This document shows positions 1 through 9,745 of a stretch of 64,000 nt of DNA, piece by piece. The stretch comes from Acidobacteriota bacterium. Its GTDB lineage: Bacteria > Acidobacteriota > Terriglobia > Acidiferrales > UBA7541. Within the stretch, counting starts at the first letter, position 1. Each line of letters starts with the position of its first letter. Below the pieces are notes generated by a model that did not search any database, was not told where the DNA came from, and saw nothing but the letters and a program-made list of their open reading frames with translations. Where the stretch lies: contig QHYI01000109.1 of NCBI GenBank assembly GCA_003223245.1, positions 89,082 through 153,081 on the forward strand, read 5' to 3'. Position numbers and translations under genes: made by a program.

Positions 1-134
1 CGTCATATCCACATCCGTCGCAGGCATCCGGCCCGGAAAGCAAGCCCTTGCGGGTTCCTGACACCGGCAGAATTTTGCAGGGCCTAAACGACCGAGTTAC
101 ACCGGTCTCATTCCAGAACCGAAAAAGAACCCAA

Positions 135-520
135 TCAGGTCAGCGCAGGAAAAACAGTCAGCGAACGGGCGGCGGCCGGAACCACCGGCCGGGACCGAAA
201 AACTGCTGCGAGAAGTGGGGGGGTGGAAGGCACAACCAAGAAAAACTTGGCTGTAAGATCGGGCAGTGGCAAAGCGATCGCCGCTTCGGCGGAGATTACT
301 GCCGGGAAAAGGTTGCACCCATCCGTAGGAGAGAATGCTGCATTTCGGAAGCGCCCACAGTCGCACGATGACTAGCTGGATGGCAGACTTCCAGGTTGTG
401 CCCAGAGCGCGGAGCAGCGAAGAAAGGGTTAAAGAGCAGAAGAGTTGCGAGGACCAGACAGACCCAGCGGTATCGTCCTAAAAGCACAATTGTTCCCGGA
501 CAATAAAGAGAAATTTCCAT
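135..520 (-). pseudogene. small exported protein gene, apparently frameshifted
   Basis: From an ATG at 520 the minus strand reads a membrane or signal segment (core WVCLVLATLLLFNPFF) followed by NLEVCHPASHRATVGASEM. It then runs out of frame near 331-345. Moving by one base there opens a second stretch (FSPTDGCNLFPAV and onward) that runs to a TGA at 135-137 and keeps a proline/alanine-rich, secreted-like composition. The simplest reading is one exported protein of about 125 residues broken by a one-base loss. I do not recognise a function. It lies downstream of phoU on the same strand. The alternative is that only the first 74 residues are real. Confidence 0.35.
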
Positions 521-651
521 CCTGAACTCTTCTAGAACGATAGTAGGACGGCCCCGCGGGGTCAAGAGGTTGCCAGAATCGAGTTTCTTTCTCGTTGACG
601 GGGGAAGGGGGACCGGGGCCAGGGGTGCACCGATCCCCCCAGGTAGGACAT

Positions 652-1428
652 TTAGGTGAAGATCAGGTGGTCAGTATGGCCGCCGGGAGTCACATCTGAA
701 TGAAGCACTCGTGAATTCTTCGTGACGTTCGACTCTCGAAGGCCGCCCACACCGCGGCCGTGACGCACGTCAAGGCCGCGAACCCAGAAAATGATGTCCT
801 CCGCAATGTTGGTCGCATGGTCGGCAATGCGTTCCAGATGGCGAGTCGCCAGAACAAACTGAAGATTTGGGCTGACGGATTTCGGCTCGCCAGTCATGTC
901 CTGAAGCAGATGTTCAAAAATACGATCGCGATACTTATCGACGACGTCGTCACTTTCCAAAACGGTGGTTGCCATTTCAACATTGCGAGAAATCAGCGCA
1001 CCGAGGCTCTGAGCGACCATGACGCGCACGGCGGAGGCCATGGGGGAAAGCTCTTCCGGGATTTGCGCGCCGGGCATATCCCGAAGAGAAACAACTCTCT
1101 CGGCCAAGTTTACCGCGAGGTCTCCGATGCGCTCGAGATCGTTGTTCAGCTTTAATGCAGCCACAATCAAGCGCAAATCCTCTTCGGGAAGCGAGCCTTG
1201 GCGAAGCAGGCGGATGGCGTGCTCATCGATGATAACTTCCATTTCGTTGATGCGCGGCTCAAGAAGGAACACCTGACCAGGGAGAGCGGCAGTCTGGGGA
1301 CTGTCAAGGCCGACAATAGCGTCCAGCGCGCGGTTCATGGTGCTTTCGACGGTGCGCGCCATGGAAACCAGATAATTCATGAGCGTGTCGAGCATAATCG
1401 GTTCAGTGAGTCGCGTGGTAGTGGCCAT
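652..1428 (-). CDS. phoU: phosphate transport regulator PhoU
   Basis: This 258-residue protein has two PhoU helical-bundle repeats. The first carries the sequence [17 protein letters not shown] and the second carries [17 protein letters not shown], which is the acidic E-x3-D type metal-binding signature. PhoU is a cytoplasmic negative modulator linking the Pst transporter to PhoR signalling. The start is an ATG with AAGGAG four bases upstream. It is the last gene of a phoB-phoR-phoU group on the minus strand, 148 bp after phoR. No pst transporter genes lie in the window. The C-terminus is about 30 residues longer than in E. coli PhoU. Confidence 0.93.
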   Translation of the reverse strand: MATTTRLTEPIMLDTLMNYLVSMARTVESTMNRALDAIVGLDSPQTAALPGQVFLLEPRINEMEVIIDEHAIRLLRQGSLPEEDLRLIVAALKLNNDLERIGDLAVNLAERVVSLRDMPGAQIPEELSPMASAVRVMVAQSLGALISRNVEMATTVLESDDVVDKYRDRIFEHLLQDMTGEPKSVSPNLQFVLATRHLERIADHATNIAEDIIFWVRGLDVRHGRGVGGLRESNVTKNSRVLHSDVTPGGHTDHLIFT

Positions 1429-1576
1429 CGATCTCCTTTGAATGGCACTGCCGCTTCTACACTGCCTTTCTCAGGCACATTTTGAGCAGGGAATGGTTAC
1501 AGTTTGTTGACTCGATTGTGAAAAAATTGAAAAGGGCGGTGGACCATGCGGGCGCTTGTTTCTTGTTCGATTGCGG

Positions 1577-3382
1577 CTATCGAGCGAGGCGCGGCGTGGC
1601 CTGCTGCGGCGGAAACACCGGGACGGTGAAATGGAATTGCGAACCCTGCCCCACTTCGCTCTCGACCCAGATGCGGCCCCCGTGCGCTTCGACAAGATGC
1701 TTGGCGATAGAAAGCCCGAGGCCCGTGCCGCCGACTTCGCGGGAGCGCGCGACATCGACCCGGTAGAAGCGCTCAAAAATGCGGGGTTGATCGACTTGGG
1801 GGATGCCGATTCCGGTGTCGGAGACGGTGAAAGTGACTTCGTTTCCGTCGGAGGAAGCGGAAACCGCAATCTTGCCGCCGGATGGCGTGTATTGAATGGC
1901 GTTATCCAGCAGGTTCTGCAAAACCTCGGCGAGCCGGCGCCGATCGGCGGCAATATCCGGAAGAGATTCCTGCAAATTAGCGGAAACCTGGAGGTGTTTA
2001 TCGGCAGCAGAGCCTTGCGTCGTCTCGAGGCAGCTTTGCACAAATTGCCGGACGCTGAGCCGGTCGACTTCCAGGTCGAGGCGGTCCGCATCCATCTTGG
2101 AAAGTTCGAGCAGATCATCGGTGAGGCGCGCGAGACGGCGCGAGTGCTCGAGAATAATCTGCAGGAAACGAATACGATTCTGCGGATCGTCCATGGCGCC
2201 GGCAAGCAGTGTTTCCGCGAAGCCCTGAATGGCAGTAAGGGGCGTTTTAAATTCGTGCGACACGTTGGCGACGAAGTCGCGGCGGACGCGTTCGAGTTTG
2301 CGCAGATCGCTGATGTCATGCAGCACGACGACCGCGCCCGAATTTTCGGTGGCCATGACGGAGGCAACCGTTGCGGCAAAGAAACGCTGGCGAAGCGTCC
2401 CGGTAGTGATTTCCGCTTGCACACGCGACGCGCCTTTTAGAACCGCGCGAACGGCTTCGAGAAGTTCCGTTTGTCTTACGATTTCGACGAGGGACCTGCC
2501 GGGCTGTGGCGGGGCATCGAGCTCCAGGATTTCCGCAAAACCTTTGTTGGCAAAAAGCAGGCGCTCCTCGGAATTGACCACCGCTACGCCTTCCACCATG
2601 CTGTCGAGGATGGCCCTGGACAGGTTGCGCTCCTCGGTGAGCGTGCGAATCGCGTGGTCGAGACGAGCGGCAGAATCGTTCAAGGAAACAGCGAGCGCTT
2701 CGAGGACATCTCCGGAACGGTCTGCATCGATCGGGCGAAAGTCTCCTTCCGCCACCCGGCGGGAAAAAGACTGAAGGCGCTCGACCCGGCGCGAAAATGA
2801 GCGCGAGATAAGCAGCGAAACCAGTCCCGTAACAGAGAGCATCGCCAGCGACGAAAGCCAAAGCCGCCGCCGGAATGCCCACACCTCGTCATCCACGGTG
2901 CGAAGAGGCAGGGCAAAACGCAAAATGACCGGAGGACCAGAGGGCATGGACAACCGGGTGGCGTAATACATCAGATCGCGATTGATCGTGACGCTGTGGC
3001 GGACAGAAAGGCCGTCGCCCTTTGCCAAGGCTTCGCGAACCTCCGGGCGCTCGGCGTGATTCTCCATGGTTTGCGGATCGGACTGCGAATCCGCCAGAAC
3101 CAAACCCTGGGCAGTAATCACCGTAACGCGGACATCGCTGGCGGCCATCCGCTTGAGCCATTCGCGGAGCGCTGGAGAAGGGGTTCGAGAAGTTGTGGAG
3201 AGCGAGGACGCAAGGGGCGGGCTGGCCATTGCGATTCGCGCGATGGCGGAGAGTTTCTCAAAACCGGCGCGCTCGTAGTCGCGGCGCAAGGTGCGCTCGG
3301 CGTAGTAATCAACGGGCAGCAGGACTGCGATTAGCAGCGCGAAAAAAGCCAAGCCGAGTTTCCAGAAAAGGTTAAGCCGCAC
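1577..3382 (-). CDS. phoR: phosphate-responsive sensor histidine kinase PhoR
   Basis: This 601-residue membrane kinase has TM1 at about 8-27, a periplasmic segment, TM2 at about 174-192, then HAMP, a PAS domain (about 255-355), HisKA with phospho-acceptor H376 in [12 protein letters not shown], and a HATPase domain with the N box ([11 protein letters not shown]), G1 (SDTGIGIP) and G2 ([11 protein letters not shown]). Its 5' end overlaps the phoB stop region by 11 bp, so the pair is translationally coupled. The phoB/phoU context supports PhoR rather than another PAS kinase. The periplasmic domain is larger than in E. coli PhoR, as is common outside the gammaproteobacteria. Confidence 0.9.
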   Translation of the reverse strand: MRLNLFWKLGLAFFALLIAVLLPVDYYAERTLRRDYERAGFEKLSAIARIAMASPPLASSLSTTSRTPSPALREWLKRMAASDVRVTVITAQGLVLADSQSDPQTMENHAERPEVREALAKGDGLSVRHSVTINRDLMYYATRLSMPSGPPVILRFALPLRTVDDEVWAFRRRLWLSSLAMLSVTGLVSLLISRSFSRRVERLQSFSRRVAEGDFRPIDADRSGDVLEALAVSLNDSAARLDHAIRTLTEERNLSRAILDSMVEGVAVVNSEERLLFANKGFAEILELDAPPQPGRSLVEIVRQTELLEAVRAVLKGASRVQAEITTGTLRQRFFAATVASVMATENSGAVVVLHDISDLRKLERVRRDFVANVSHEFKTPLTAIQGFAETLLAGAMDDPQNRIRFLQIILEHSRRLARLTDDLLELSKMDADRLDLEVDRLSVRQFVQSCLETTQGSAADKHLQVSANLQESLPDIAADRRRLAEVLQNLLDNAIQYTPSGGKIAVSASSDGNEVTFTVSDTGIGIPQVDQPRIFERFYRVDVARSREVGGTGLGLSIAKHLVEAHGGRIWVESEVGQGSQFHFTVPVFPPQQATPRLAR

Positions 3383-4067
3383 GTGTCTCGAAAAGATACC
3401 CGGCGCCGCGTACAGTTTTCAAGTGCGTCGGGTTTTCGGGGTCGGACTCGATTTTTTCCCGGAGCCTACGCACGTAGACGTCCACGCTGCGCGGCGTGAC
3501 AAAGCGGTCCGTGCCCCAGACGGCATCCAGCAACTGATCGCGCGTGAACACGCGATTCGGGCGCGAAGCCAGGTAATAGAGCAGGCGAAACTCCAAGGTG
3601 CTGAGCACGACGGGTTTGCCAGAATGCGAAACACGATAGGAGGCCGGGTCGATGGTGAGTTTACCGATCTCGACCGCGTGCGGCACATCTGCTGCTGGTT
3701 CGGTGCGACGGAGTAGCGCCTTCACGCGAGCGATGAGTTCGCGCGGGCTGAAAGGCTTGGTCACGTAATCGTCGGCTCCCATCTCGAGCCCAACGACGCG
3801 GTCGGCTTCCTCGCCGCGGGCGGTAAGCATCAGGATGGGCAGGCGATTCAGCGATTCGTCCCGGCGAATCTCGCGGCAAATCTCAAGTCCGGAAAGTTTG
3901 GGCAGCATGAGGTCAAGAAGCAGGAGGTCCGGAGGAGTTCTCTTGAGCGTGGCGAGACCTGTGACGCCATCGTGAGCGGCGGTAACTTGAAAGCCTTCGT
4001 TGGCAAGGTTATAGCGAACCAATTCTACGATGTCGCGATCGTCTTCGATGATGAATATGCGTTTCAT
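3372..4067 (-). CDS. phoB: phosphate regulon response regulator PhoB (OmpR family)
   Basis: This 231-residue response regulator has a receiver domain with acidic pocket ED at 8-10, phospho-acceptor D52 (LLLLDLMLP) and K104 in the [10 protein letters not shown] motif. A winged-helix domain follows, containing [17 protein letters not shown] and [14 protein letters not shown] start it at the ATG encoding [10 protein letters not shown] rather than 35 codons upstream, because family members begin there and the upstream codons have no domain character. It is the first gene of the phoB-phoR-phoU group and overlaps phoR by 11 bp. PhoB homologues activate phosphate-scavenging genes under phosphate limitation. 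Confidence 0.92.
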   Translation of the reverse strand: MKRIFIIEDDRDIVELVRYNLANEGFQVTAAHDGVTGLATLKRTPPDLLLLDLMLPKLSGLEICREIRRDESLNRLPILMLTARGEEADRVVGLEMGADDYVTKPFSPRELIARVKALLRRTEPAADVPHAVEIGKLTIDPASYRVSHSGKPVVLSTLEFRLLYYLASRPNRVFTRDQLLDAVWGTDRFVTPRSVDVYVRRLREKIESDPENPTHLKTVRGAGYLFETRAA

Positions 4068-4252
4068 ACCGAAGGAACGCCTGGTACGCCCGCCTGAAAA
4101 AAGTGTATCGTAGCCCGGCGACCGGCGATAGGAATTCGAATAATAAGGCTCACTCGAGGTTTTCTGCTGCACAACCCATTATGGCAGAAGCCGCCTTTCT
4201 CCGGATAACGTGGCGTTTACATTTATGTGAATGGAGTGTTAAAGCGGCAAAC

Positions 4253-6787
4253 CTAAGTGTTGCTTGCCGTTGTAAAGGCCAGAGACAGAAGCGTCTTCTG
4301 CTCCAGTTCGTGCGCTTTGGCAGAGCCTGTGGCCGGGCTGGCGCTCGGAGAACGCTTTACGGAGCGCAAAACCACGCCTGCCGCTTTGGCAATCCGTTCG
4401 AGCCGCGGAAGCACGAAACCGGCGGCCCCCATGTTTCCCGGCTCTTCTTGCACCCAAACGATCTCGCGCGCACGGGGATGTCCGGCGATGGCGGCGGAGA
4501 TTTCCGCGCGGGGCATAGGATAAAGCTGATCGAGGAAGAAGATGGCTGTGCTCGTATCTTTACGGCGGCGGCGTTCAACCCGCAATTCGTGCCCGACTTT
4601 GCCGCTGGCGATGAGAATGCGCGACGCGTCGCGTATTTCGTGATCGGGAACCAGAGGCAGGAAGCGAGGACGCGTGAATTCTTCGATGTTGGAGCTAGCG
4701 TCGGGATGGCGCAGCATGCTTTTGGGGGTAAAGACAATGAGCGGCTTGCGCCACGGGCGGCGCGCCTGGCGGCGCAGCAGGTGAAAATACTGCGCGGCTG
4801 TCGAGGGCTGGCAAATCTGCATGTTGTCTTCGGCGGCTAGTTGAAGAAAGCGTTCCAGGCGCGCGCTGGAATGCTCCGGGCCCTGGCCCTCATAACCGTG
4901 TGGTAGCAGCATCACAATTCCGGCAGGAAGGTTCCACTTATCCTCACCCGCGCTGATGAACTGATCGATGATCACCTGTGCGCCATTGGCGAAATCGCCG
5001 AACTGTGCTTCCCAAAGCACGAGCGCTTCGGGGTAGTCGCGGCTGAAACCGTATTCGAAACCCAGACAGCCCGCCTCGGAGAGCGAGGAATTGTAAATTT
5101 CACAAAACGCCTGATCCGGAGAGAGGTGACAAAGGGGTAGATAGTCGCCCTCGGTTTCCGTATCGACCAGCACGGCGTGGCGTTGATTGAAGGTGCCGCG
5201 CTCTGAGTCTTGGCCTGTCAGGCGCACGGGCGTGCCCTCAAGGAGCAAAGAACCGAAGGCCAGCGCTTCGGCAAAGCCATAATCGACGGGACGCTTTCCG
5301 TGGCCCATTTCGGCGCGTTGCTCGAGCAGTTTGGCGATTTTCGGATGAACGTGAAAACCGCCCGGCACGCGCACCAAACCGTCCGTAATTTCGGCGAGCC
5401 TCTCCCGGGTTAGCCCGGTATCCACTTCATACTCCGGTTTGTAGCGACCGTGGGAATAGGGCGCCCAATAGTCCGGCAGCTGGCGCAGCCGCGGGATTTT
5501 CTTAAGCGCGCGCGCTTTGGTTTGCTCGTCTTCGTATTCTTTGCGAACTGCTTCAGCGAGCCCGGTAGCGTCAATGCCGGAGGCCTGGGCATAAATCTTC
5601 CAAAGCGGCGCATGAGTCTTGATGCGTTCGTAAAGCTTGGGCTGCGTGATGGTGGGGTCGTCGACTTCGCTATGCCCGTGCCGGCGATAGCCGATGATGT
5701 CAACGACCACGTCGCTGCCGAACGTAGCGCGATACTCCGTAGCCATTTTCCCGATGCGCACGACAGCGTCGGGATCTTCGCCGTTCACGTGAAAGATGGG
5801 CACGGATTGCCGCTTGGCAATGTCGGAAGCGAAGCGGGCAGAATGTTCCTGATGCGGCAGGGTGGTGAAGCCAATGAGATTGTTCACGATGATGTGGATG
5901 GTGCCGCCGATGGTGTAGGCGCGCAGGTCGGCGAAATTGAGCGTCTCCGCCCAAATACCTTGCCCGGCGAAGGCGGCGTCGCCATGCATCACGATGGGAA
6001 CAACTTTGTTGAGCGTTTCGCGCGAGCGGTCAACGTAAGCGCCACGCAAGCCGTAACGCGTCTGCTTGGCGCGCGCGCGCCCAACCGCAACGGGGTCGAC
6101 CGCCTCGAGATGGCTGGGATTTGAGACCAGATGGATGGCAATTTCCTTGCCCGAACTCGTGACATAAACGCCGGTCGCGCCAATGTGGTATTTCACGTCG
6201 CCCGCGCCCAGTACGCTGCGCGGGTCCACATCCTCGAATCCCGCCACGACTTCCTGTGGGCTTTTGCACGCCGCGTGCACCATCACGTTCAGCCGGCCAC
6301 GATGGCTCATGGCCATGATGGAAGATTCCGCGCCATATTCTGCGGCCGCTTCCAGGATGGAGTCGAGCAAGGGAATTAGCGCTGTGACCCCTTCCAGAGA
6401 AAACCGTTTTGAACCGAGATAGCGCGCCTGCAACACCTGTTCGAAGAGGTCCGCGCGAATCAGGCGCTCCAGGATTTTGTGCTGGTCGGTTTGTTCGGCC
6501 GGGGCTTCCAGACGTTCGACGATCCAGCGGCGACGTTCCGGTTCGACCAAATGCATGAAGTCGGCGCCCATCGTGCCGCAGTAGATGCGACGAGCTTGTT
6601 TGGCAGCCTCGCCGGTTAATCCCTCAAGGTCCGGATGTTTCAGCGGCTGAAAGATCCCCAGGGGATCAAGGTTCGCTTCGAAATAGCCCCAGCGGCGAAA
6701 AGCGTCGAAGATGCGCTCTCGTTCCGGGTCGGCTTCCTTCGCGTCCGGACGAGGCCGTTCTTGCGCAAGTGTCGTACGGTGTGCCAT
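4253..6787 (-). CDS. sucA: 2-oxoglutarate dehydrogenase E1 component
   Basis: This is the thiamine-diphosphate E1o subunit that decarboxylates 2-oxoglutarate in the TCA cycle. About 844 residues. Diagnostic stretches are SHRGRLNVMV near 162-171, the SNPSHLEAVDPVAVGRARAK region near 223-242, the TPP-binding GDAAFAGQG near 270, and the C-terminal EEPGNMGAAGF. The N-terminus is shorter than in E. coli SucA (933 residues) and lacks the E2-binding extension. The ATG at 6787 is preferred to the overlapping TTG at 6790. No sucB or lpd lies beside it, so E2 and E3 must be encoded elsewhere. Confidence 0.95.
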   Translation of the reverse strand: MAHRTTLAQERPRPDAKEADPERERIFDAFRRWGYFEANLDPLGIFQPLKHPDLEGLTGEAAKQARRIYCGTMGADFMHLVEPERRRWIVERLEAPAEQTDQHKILERLIRADLFEQVLQARYLGSKRFSLEGVTALIPLLDSILEAAAEYGAESSIMAMSHRGRLNVMVHAACKSPQEVVAGFEDVDPRSVLGAGDVKYHIGATGVYVTSSGKEIAIHLVSNPSHLEAVDPVAVGRARAKQTRYGLRGAYVDRSRETLNKVVPIVMHGDAAFAGQGIWAETLNFADLRAYTIGGTIHIIVNNLIGFTTLPHQEHSARFASDIAKRQSVPIFHVNGEDPDAVVRIGKMATEYRATFGSDVVVDIIGYRRHGHSEVDDPTITQPKLYERIKTHAPLWKIYAQASGIDATGLAEAVRKEYEDEQTKARALKKIPRLRQLPDYWAPYSHGRYKPEYEVDTGLTRERLAEITDGLVRVPGGFHVHPKIAKLLEQRAEMGHGKRPVDYGFAEALAFGSLLLEGTPVRLTGQDSERGTFNQRHAVLVDTETEGDYLPLCHLSPDQAFCEIYNSSLSEAGCLGFEYGFSRDYPEALVLWEAQFGDFANGAQVIIDQFISAGEDKWNLPAGIVMLLPHGYEGQGPEHSSARLERFLQLAAEDNMQICQPSTAAQYFHLLRRQARRPWRKPLIVFTPKSMLRHPDASSNIEEFTRPRFLPLVPDHEIRDASRILIASGKVGHELRVERRRRKDTSTAIFFLDQLYPMPRAEISAAIAGHPRAREIVWVQEEPGNMGAAGFVLPRLERIAKAAGVVLRSVKRSPSASPATGSAKAHELEQKTLLSLAFTTASNT

Positions 6788-6925
6788 CAATGGTGTTCTC
6801 TGAACTTTCTATTTTGCCACAGGAGCTGAATCCATGCCGGTCGAGAAAGCCTTTTGTCTGTCGTTCTACTATTAGATGCAGTCGCTCTCATTGACATTAC
6901 AAGGGTTCCTGAGCCGAGCGAATCG

Positions 6926-9469
6926 CTACAGGGACTTGACGATCGTCTCGAGTTGGCGGGCGATTTCTTCGGCAGCAGTGCCAGGCGCAAAAGTGACGGG
7001 GGCGCCAATTCGAACAACGATCTCGCCGAAGCGGGCGAGCCGGCGGCGCTCGCGCTTCATTTGCCAGACGCCGTCGAGCCGCATGGGTACAATGGGAATC
7101 CGCAGATTTTCCGCGAGCAAGCCGATGCCGGACTGAAACGGCGCCATGCTGCCGTCCTCGGAGTTGTTCACCAGGCCTTCGGGAAAAACCAAAATGCTAT
7201 AGCCGCGGCCCACGGACTCGCCCGCAAAGCGGAAGCTTTCCCGGAAGCCGGAGAATTGCGGGAGCGGAAAAACGTTGAAGAGCGCGATGACCAGCCAGTA
7301 GCCAAGCTGGTAGGCCCAGCGTTTTGCGAGAAACCAGTCGCTTGGGGGATGGCGCATGTTTTGCAGCGTTTCGCCGCCCATCGCCGTGGCGAGACGGTGG
7401 CGGAATCGATGGGGAAGCGCGGCAAGGATCAGTCCGATGTCGGCGCGGCGCGTGATGTGATTGGAAACCACGAGGAGCGGCCCAGGAATGCCGCGGAGGT
7501 TTTTGCGGCCCACGATTTTGGGATGGCCCAAAATCTGCGTTGCAGGCCAAACCAGCGCATAATAAACCGCCAGCCGGAACCAACGGACGAGCTCCCGCTG
7601 CGCCCACCGCGGATAAGCGTAGCCAGTCCGGCGCGCCGCCGGCTTTTGCAAGAGCTGCTGGACCTCAGCGACGGTTTTGGCTTCGGCAAAAGCCGTTTCG
7701 TCGAGTTCCACGTGAAACGTTTCTTCAAGGGCGCTCATCAGCTCGACGCGGTCGAGGGATGAGAGACTTAACTCCTTGTCGAGTTGAGCTGGACCTGAGC
7801 CCGGTTGAGTGAATTTGGCGAGCAGGGCGTCCAGGGGGCGCGCATGTGCTTCGAGTGGGCCGCCGGTTTCATGTCCGTCCAGGATTTGCGCGGCTCGGGC
7901 GGCAAGAAGTGCAAGGCGCGGTTTCCCTGTCGAGGTGCGCGGGAAATCTACGTCGGGCCAGAGGAGCCATCGCCGAATGCGCTGATATTCCGCGAGCGAG
8001 GAATTGGCGGCTTCGATAACCCCTCGCACAGAAGTTTCGCTTGAATCTTTCATCAGCAGAATTGCGCAAGGTTCGGCGTTGCCATCGCGTTCGAACGGAA
8101 TAACCACGCAATCGCGCACGCCGGGTTGGCGGTCGAGCGCTTTCTCCAAATCCTCGGGATAAACATTCAGGCCTGCGGGCGTGACAATGACACTTTTCTT
8201 GCGTCCGCGAAAGCGCAGGTTGCCCGCGGCATCCACTTCCCCCAGGTCACCGGTGCGCAGCCATCCCTGTTCGCCCGGTGGCTCGAGAACGCCACTTTTC
8301 CAGTAACCTGCCGCGACGTTTTCTCCGCGGACCAGGATTTCCCCGCCTTCGGCCAGCTTGAATTCAAGCCCTGGAAGGATCTTGCCTACGGAACCTTCGG
8401 TTGCGCGAAACGGATGATTCAGGCTGATCAGCGAAGCCGTTTCCGTCATGCCATATCCCTGGACTACGGCGTAGCCCATGCGCTTGAAGAAACTCTCGGT
8501 GTCGCTGGCGAGCGCTGCTCCGCCACAGATAAAGGCCCAGAATTTCCAGCCAAACCGGCCGTGGATGCGGCGAAATATCCAGGCGCGTCGCAGGAATTTC
8601 TTTCCCTCGGCTGTTTCGTGCTTGCGCTGCAACCACTCGAATCTTCCGCGGGATTCGAATTCGCGTTCCAGGCCTGCTTTTAGCAGGTCGAGCTGCCTTG
8701 GCACGGCGATGAGCGCAGTGGCACGTTCGCGCTTCACGTTTCGAATGATTTCTCCGGGCTTCTTGGATGGCTCAAAGACAATGACGGCGCCAAGTAAGGG
8801 CGGCAGAAAAAGCGCCATGAATTGCCCGAACACGTGACTCAAGGGAACGAGCGTCACAAAGCGCAAAGGATGAAACCAGCGCTCGTATTTTCGGTATTCG
8901 GCGATGCCGCGCTCGAGCGGCTCGAGATTCGCGAGGAAGTTGCCGTGCGTGAGAACCACGCCGTGCGGCTCGGCGGTTGTTCCAGAAGTATAAAGAACTT
9001 CTGCGATTGTGCTGCGCGTAGATGCACAGCCAGGATTGACTTCAGGATTCATATCCCGCTTCGTAGGCGTAGAAACAGCTTTGGAATCGTTGATGAGCAA
9101 TGTGGGAGGTGAGCCGGGAAGCTCGCCGAGCCGACGTTCGCGCAAGACCAGCTTGACGCCCGCATCTTTGATGGCCCGCTCGACGAAATCAGGAGTCGCA
9201 GCGGGATCCATGGGCACAGCGACGGCGCCCCGTAATAGAATTCCCCACAAGCACGCGATCCACTCAGCAGAATTGGCTCCCCACAGAAGGACGCGATCCC
9301 CAGGGCCGATCCCGCGCTCGGCGAGGGCCTGACTCCAGAAATGCGCCCAAGCGGACAACTCCCCATAGGTCGCCTTTTCCCGGCGGTACCCGCGCGTTTG
9401 GACGACGGCCACGTCGCTCGAGAACCGTGCAAAATCGTCAAAGAGCGTAAGCAGATTTCGTCGGGGCAT
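6926..9469 (-). CDS. fused acyl-AMP ligase / acyl carrier / PlsC acyltransferase
   Basis: This 847-residue protein has three domains. An AMP-binding ligase occupies about 1-500 (P-loop SGTTAEPHGV; core YGMTETASLISLNHP). An acyl-carrier-like domain lies at about 570-640, with SLSSLDRVEL offering a phosphopantetheine serine. A PlsC acyltransferase follows, with NHITRRAD at 670-677 and FPEG at 762-765. The order recalls Aas-type enzymes, where activation and transfer of a fatty acid to a lysophospholipid are linked, but here with an internal carrier. The start is the ATG of MPRRNLL; 54 upstream codons are excluded. Two motif deviations are visible: His replaces the usual Lys in the P-loop, and the acyltransferase motif has five residues between His and Asp. 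Confidence 0.85.
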   Translation of the reverse strand: MPRRNLLTLFDDFARFSSDVAVVQTRGYRREKATYGELSAWAHFWSQALAERGIGPGDRVLLWGANSAEWIACLWGILLRGAVAVPMDPAATPDFVERAIKDAGVKLVLRERRLGELPGSPPTLLINDSKAVSTPTKRDMNPEVNPGCASTRSTIAEVLYTSGTTAEPHGVVLTHGNFLANLEPLERGIAEYRKYERWFHPLRFVTLVPLSHVFGQFMALFLPPLLGAVIVFEPSKKPGEIIRNVKRERATALIAVPRQLDLLKAGLEREFESRGRFEWLQRKHETAEGKKFLRRAWIFRRIHGRFGWKFWAFICGGAALASDTESFFKRMGYAVVQGYGMTETASLISLNHPFRATEGSVGKILPGLEFKLAEGGEILVRGENVAAGYWKSGVLEPPGEQGWLRTGDLGEVDAAGNLRFRGRKKSVIVTPAGLNVYPEDLEKALDRQPGVRDCVVIPFERDGNAEPCAILLMKDSSETSVRGVIEAANSSLAEYQRIRRWLLWPDVDFPRTSTGKPRLALLAARAAQILDGHETGGPLEAHARPLDALLAKFTQPGSGPAQLDKELSLSSLDRVELMSALEETFHVELDETAFAEAKTVAEVQQLLQKPAARRTGYAYPRWAQRELVRWFRLAVYYALVWPATQILGHPKIVGRKNLRGIPGPLLVVSNHITRRADIGLILAALPHRFRHRLATAMGGETLQNMRHPPSDWFLAKRWAYQLGYWLVIALFNVFPLPQFSGFRESFRFAGESVGRGYSILVFPEGLVNNSEDGSMAPFQSGIGLLAENLRIPIVPMRLDGVWQMKRERRRLARFGEIVVRIGAPVTFAPGTAAEEIARQLETIVKSL

Positions 9470-9662
9470 AAACGTCTTGGTTTCTATGCCTTGCCCAGGT
9501 GTTGATTTTACCTCGGAAGCTCCGGCAGAAAGGTCCGGCGGAGTTCGAGATTCTATTTGAACGGCTGGCAGCACCTTATGAGAGGTGCACTTCCTTTGCC
9601 AGTTCGGGAAGTGCTTGCCGAACCAAGGCAAAAGGAGGCGCGTGGATTTCAGGTGTTCTCAG

Positions 9663-9717
9663 GTACAATGGGACTTCGTTCTACCGGAGAGACTCTGGGG
9701 GCTCTCGGTGCGCCCCC
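9663..9717 (+). promoter_or_regulatory. candidate hpnH promoter -10 and leader hairpin
   Basis: TACAAT at 9663-9668 resembles a -10 box, without a convincing -35. It is followed by a six-pair G/C stem, GGGGGC at 9697-9702 with GCCCCC at 9712-9717. The stem ends about 28 nt before the hpnH ATG and is followed by an AT-rich stretch. It could be an attenuator or simply a leader structure. Only the base pairing is seen; the function is inferred. Confidence 0.3.
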
Positions 9718-9745
9718 ATTTATGTTTCAGGATTAGGTTGGGAAA

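Noticed and set aside
1471..2424. 317-codon open frame on the minus strand inside phoR
   Set aside because: It is the same strand in another frame of the kinase gene, Ser/Arg/Pro-rich with no domain, and the PhoR frame carries all the kinase motifs.
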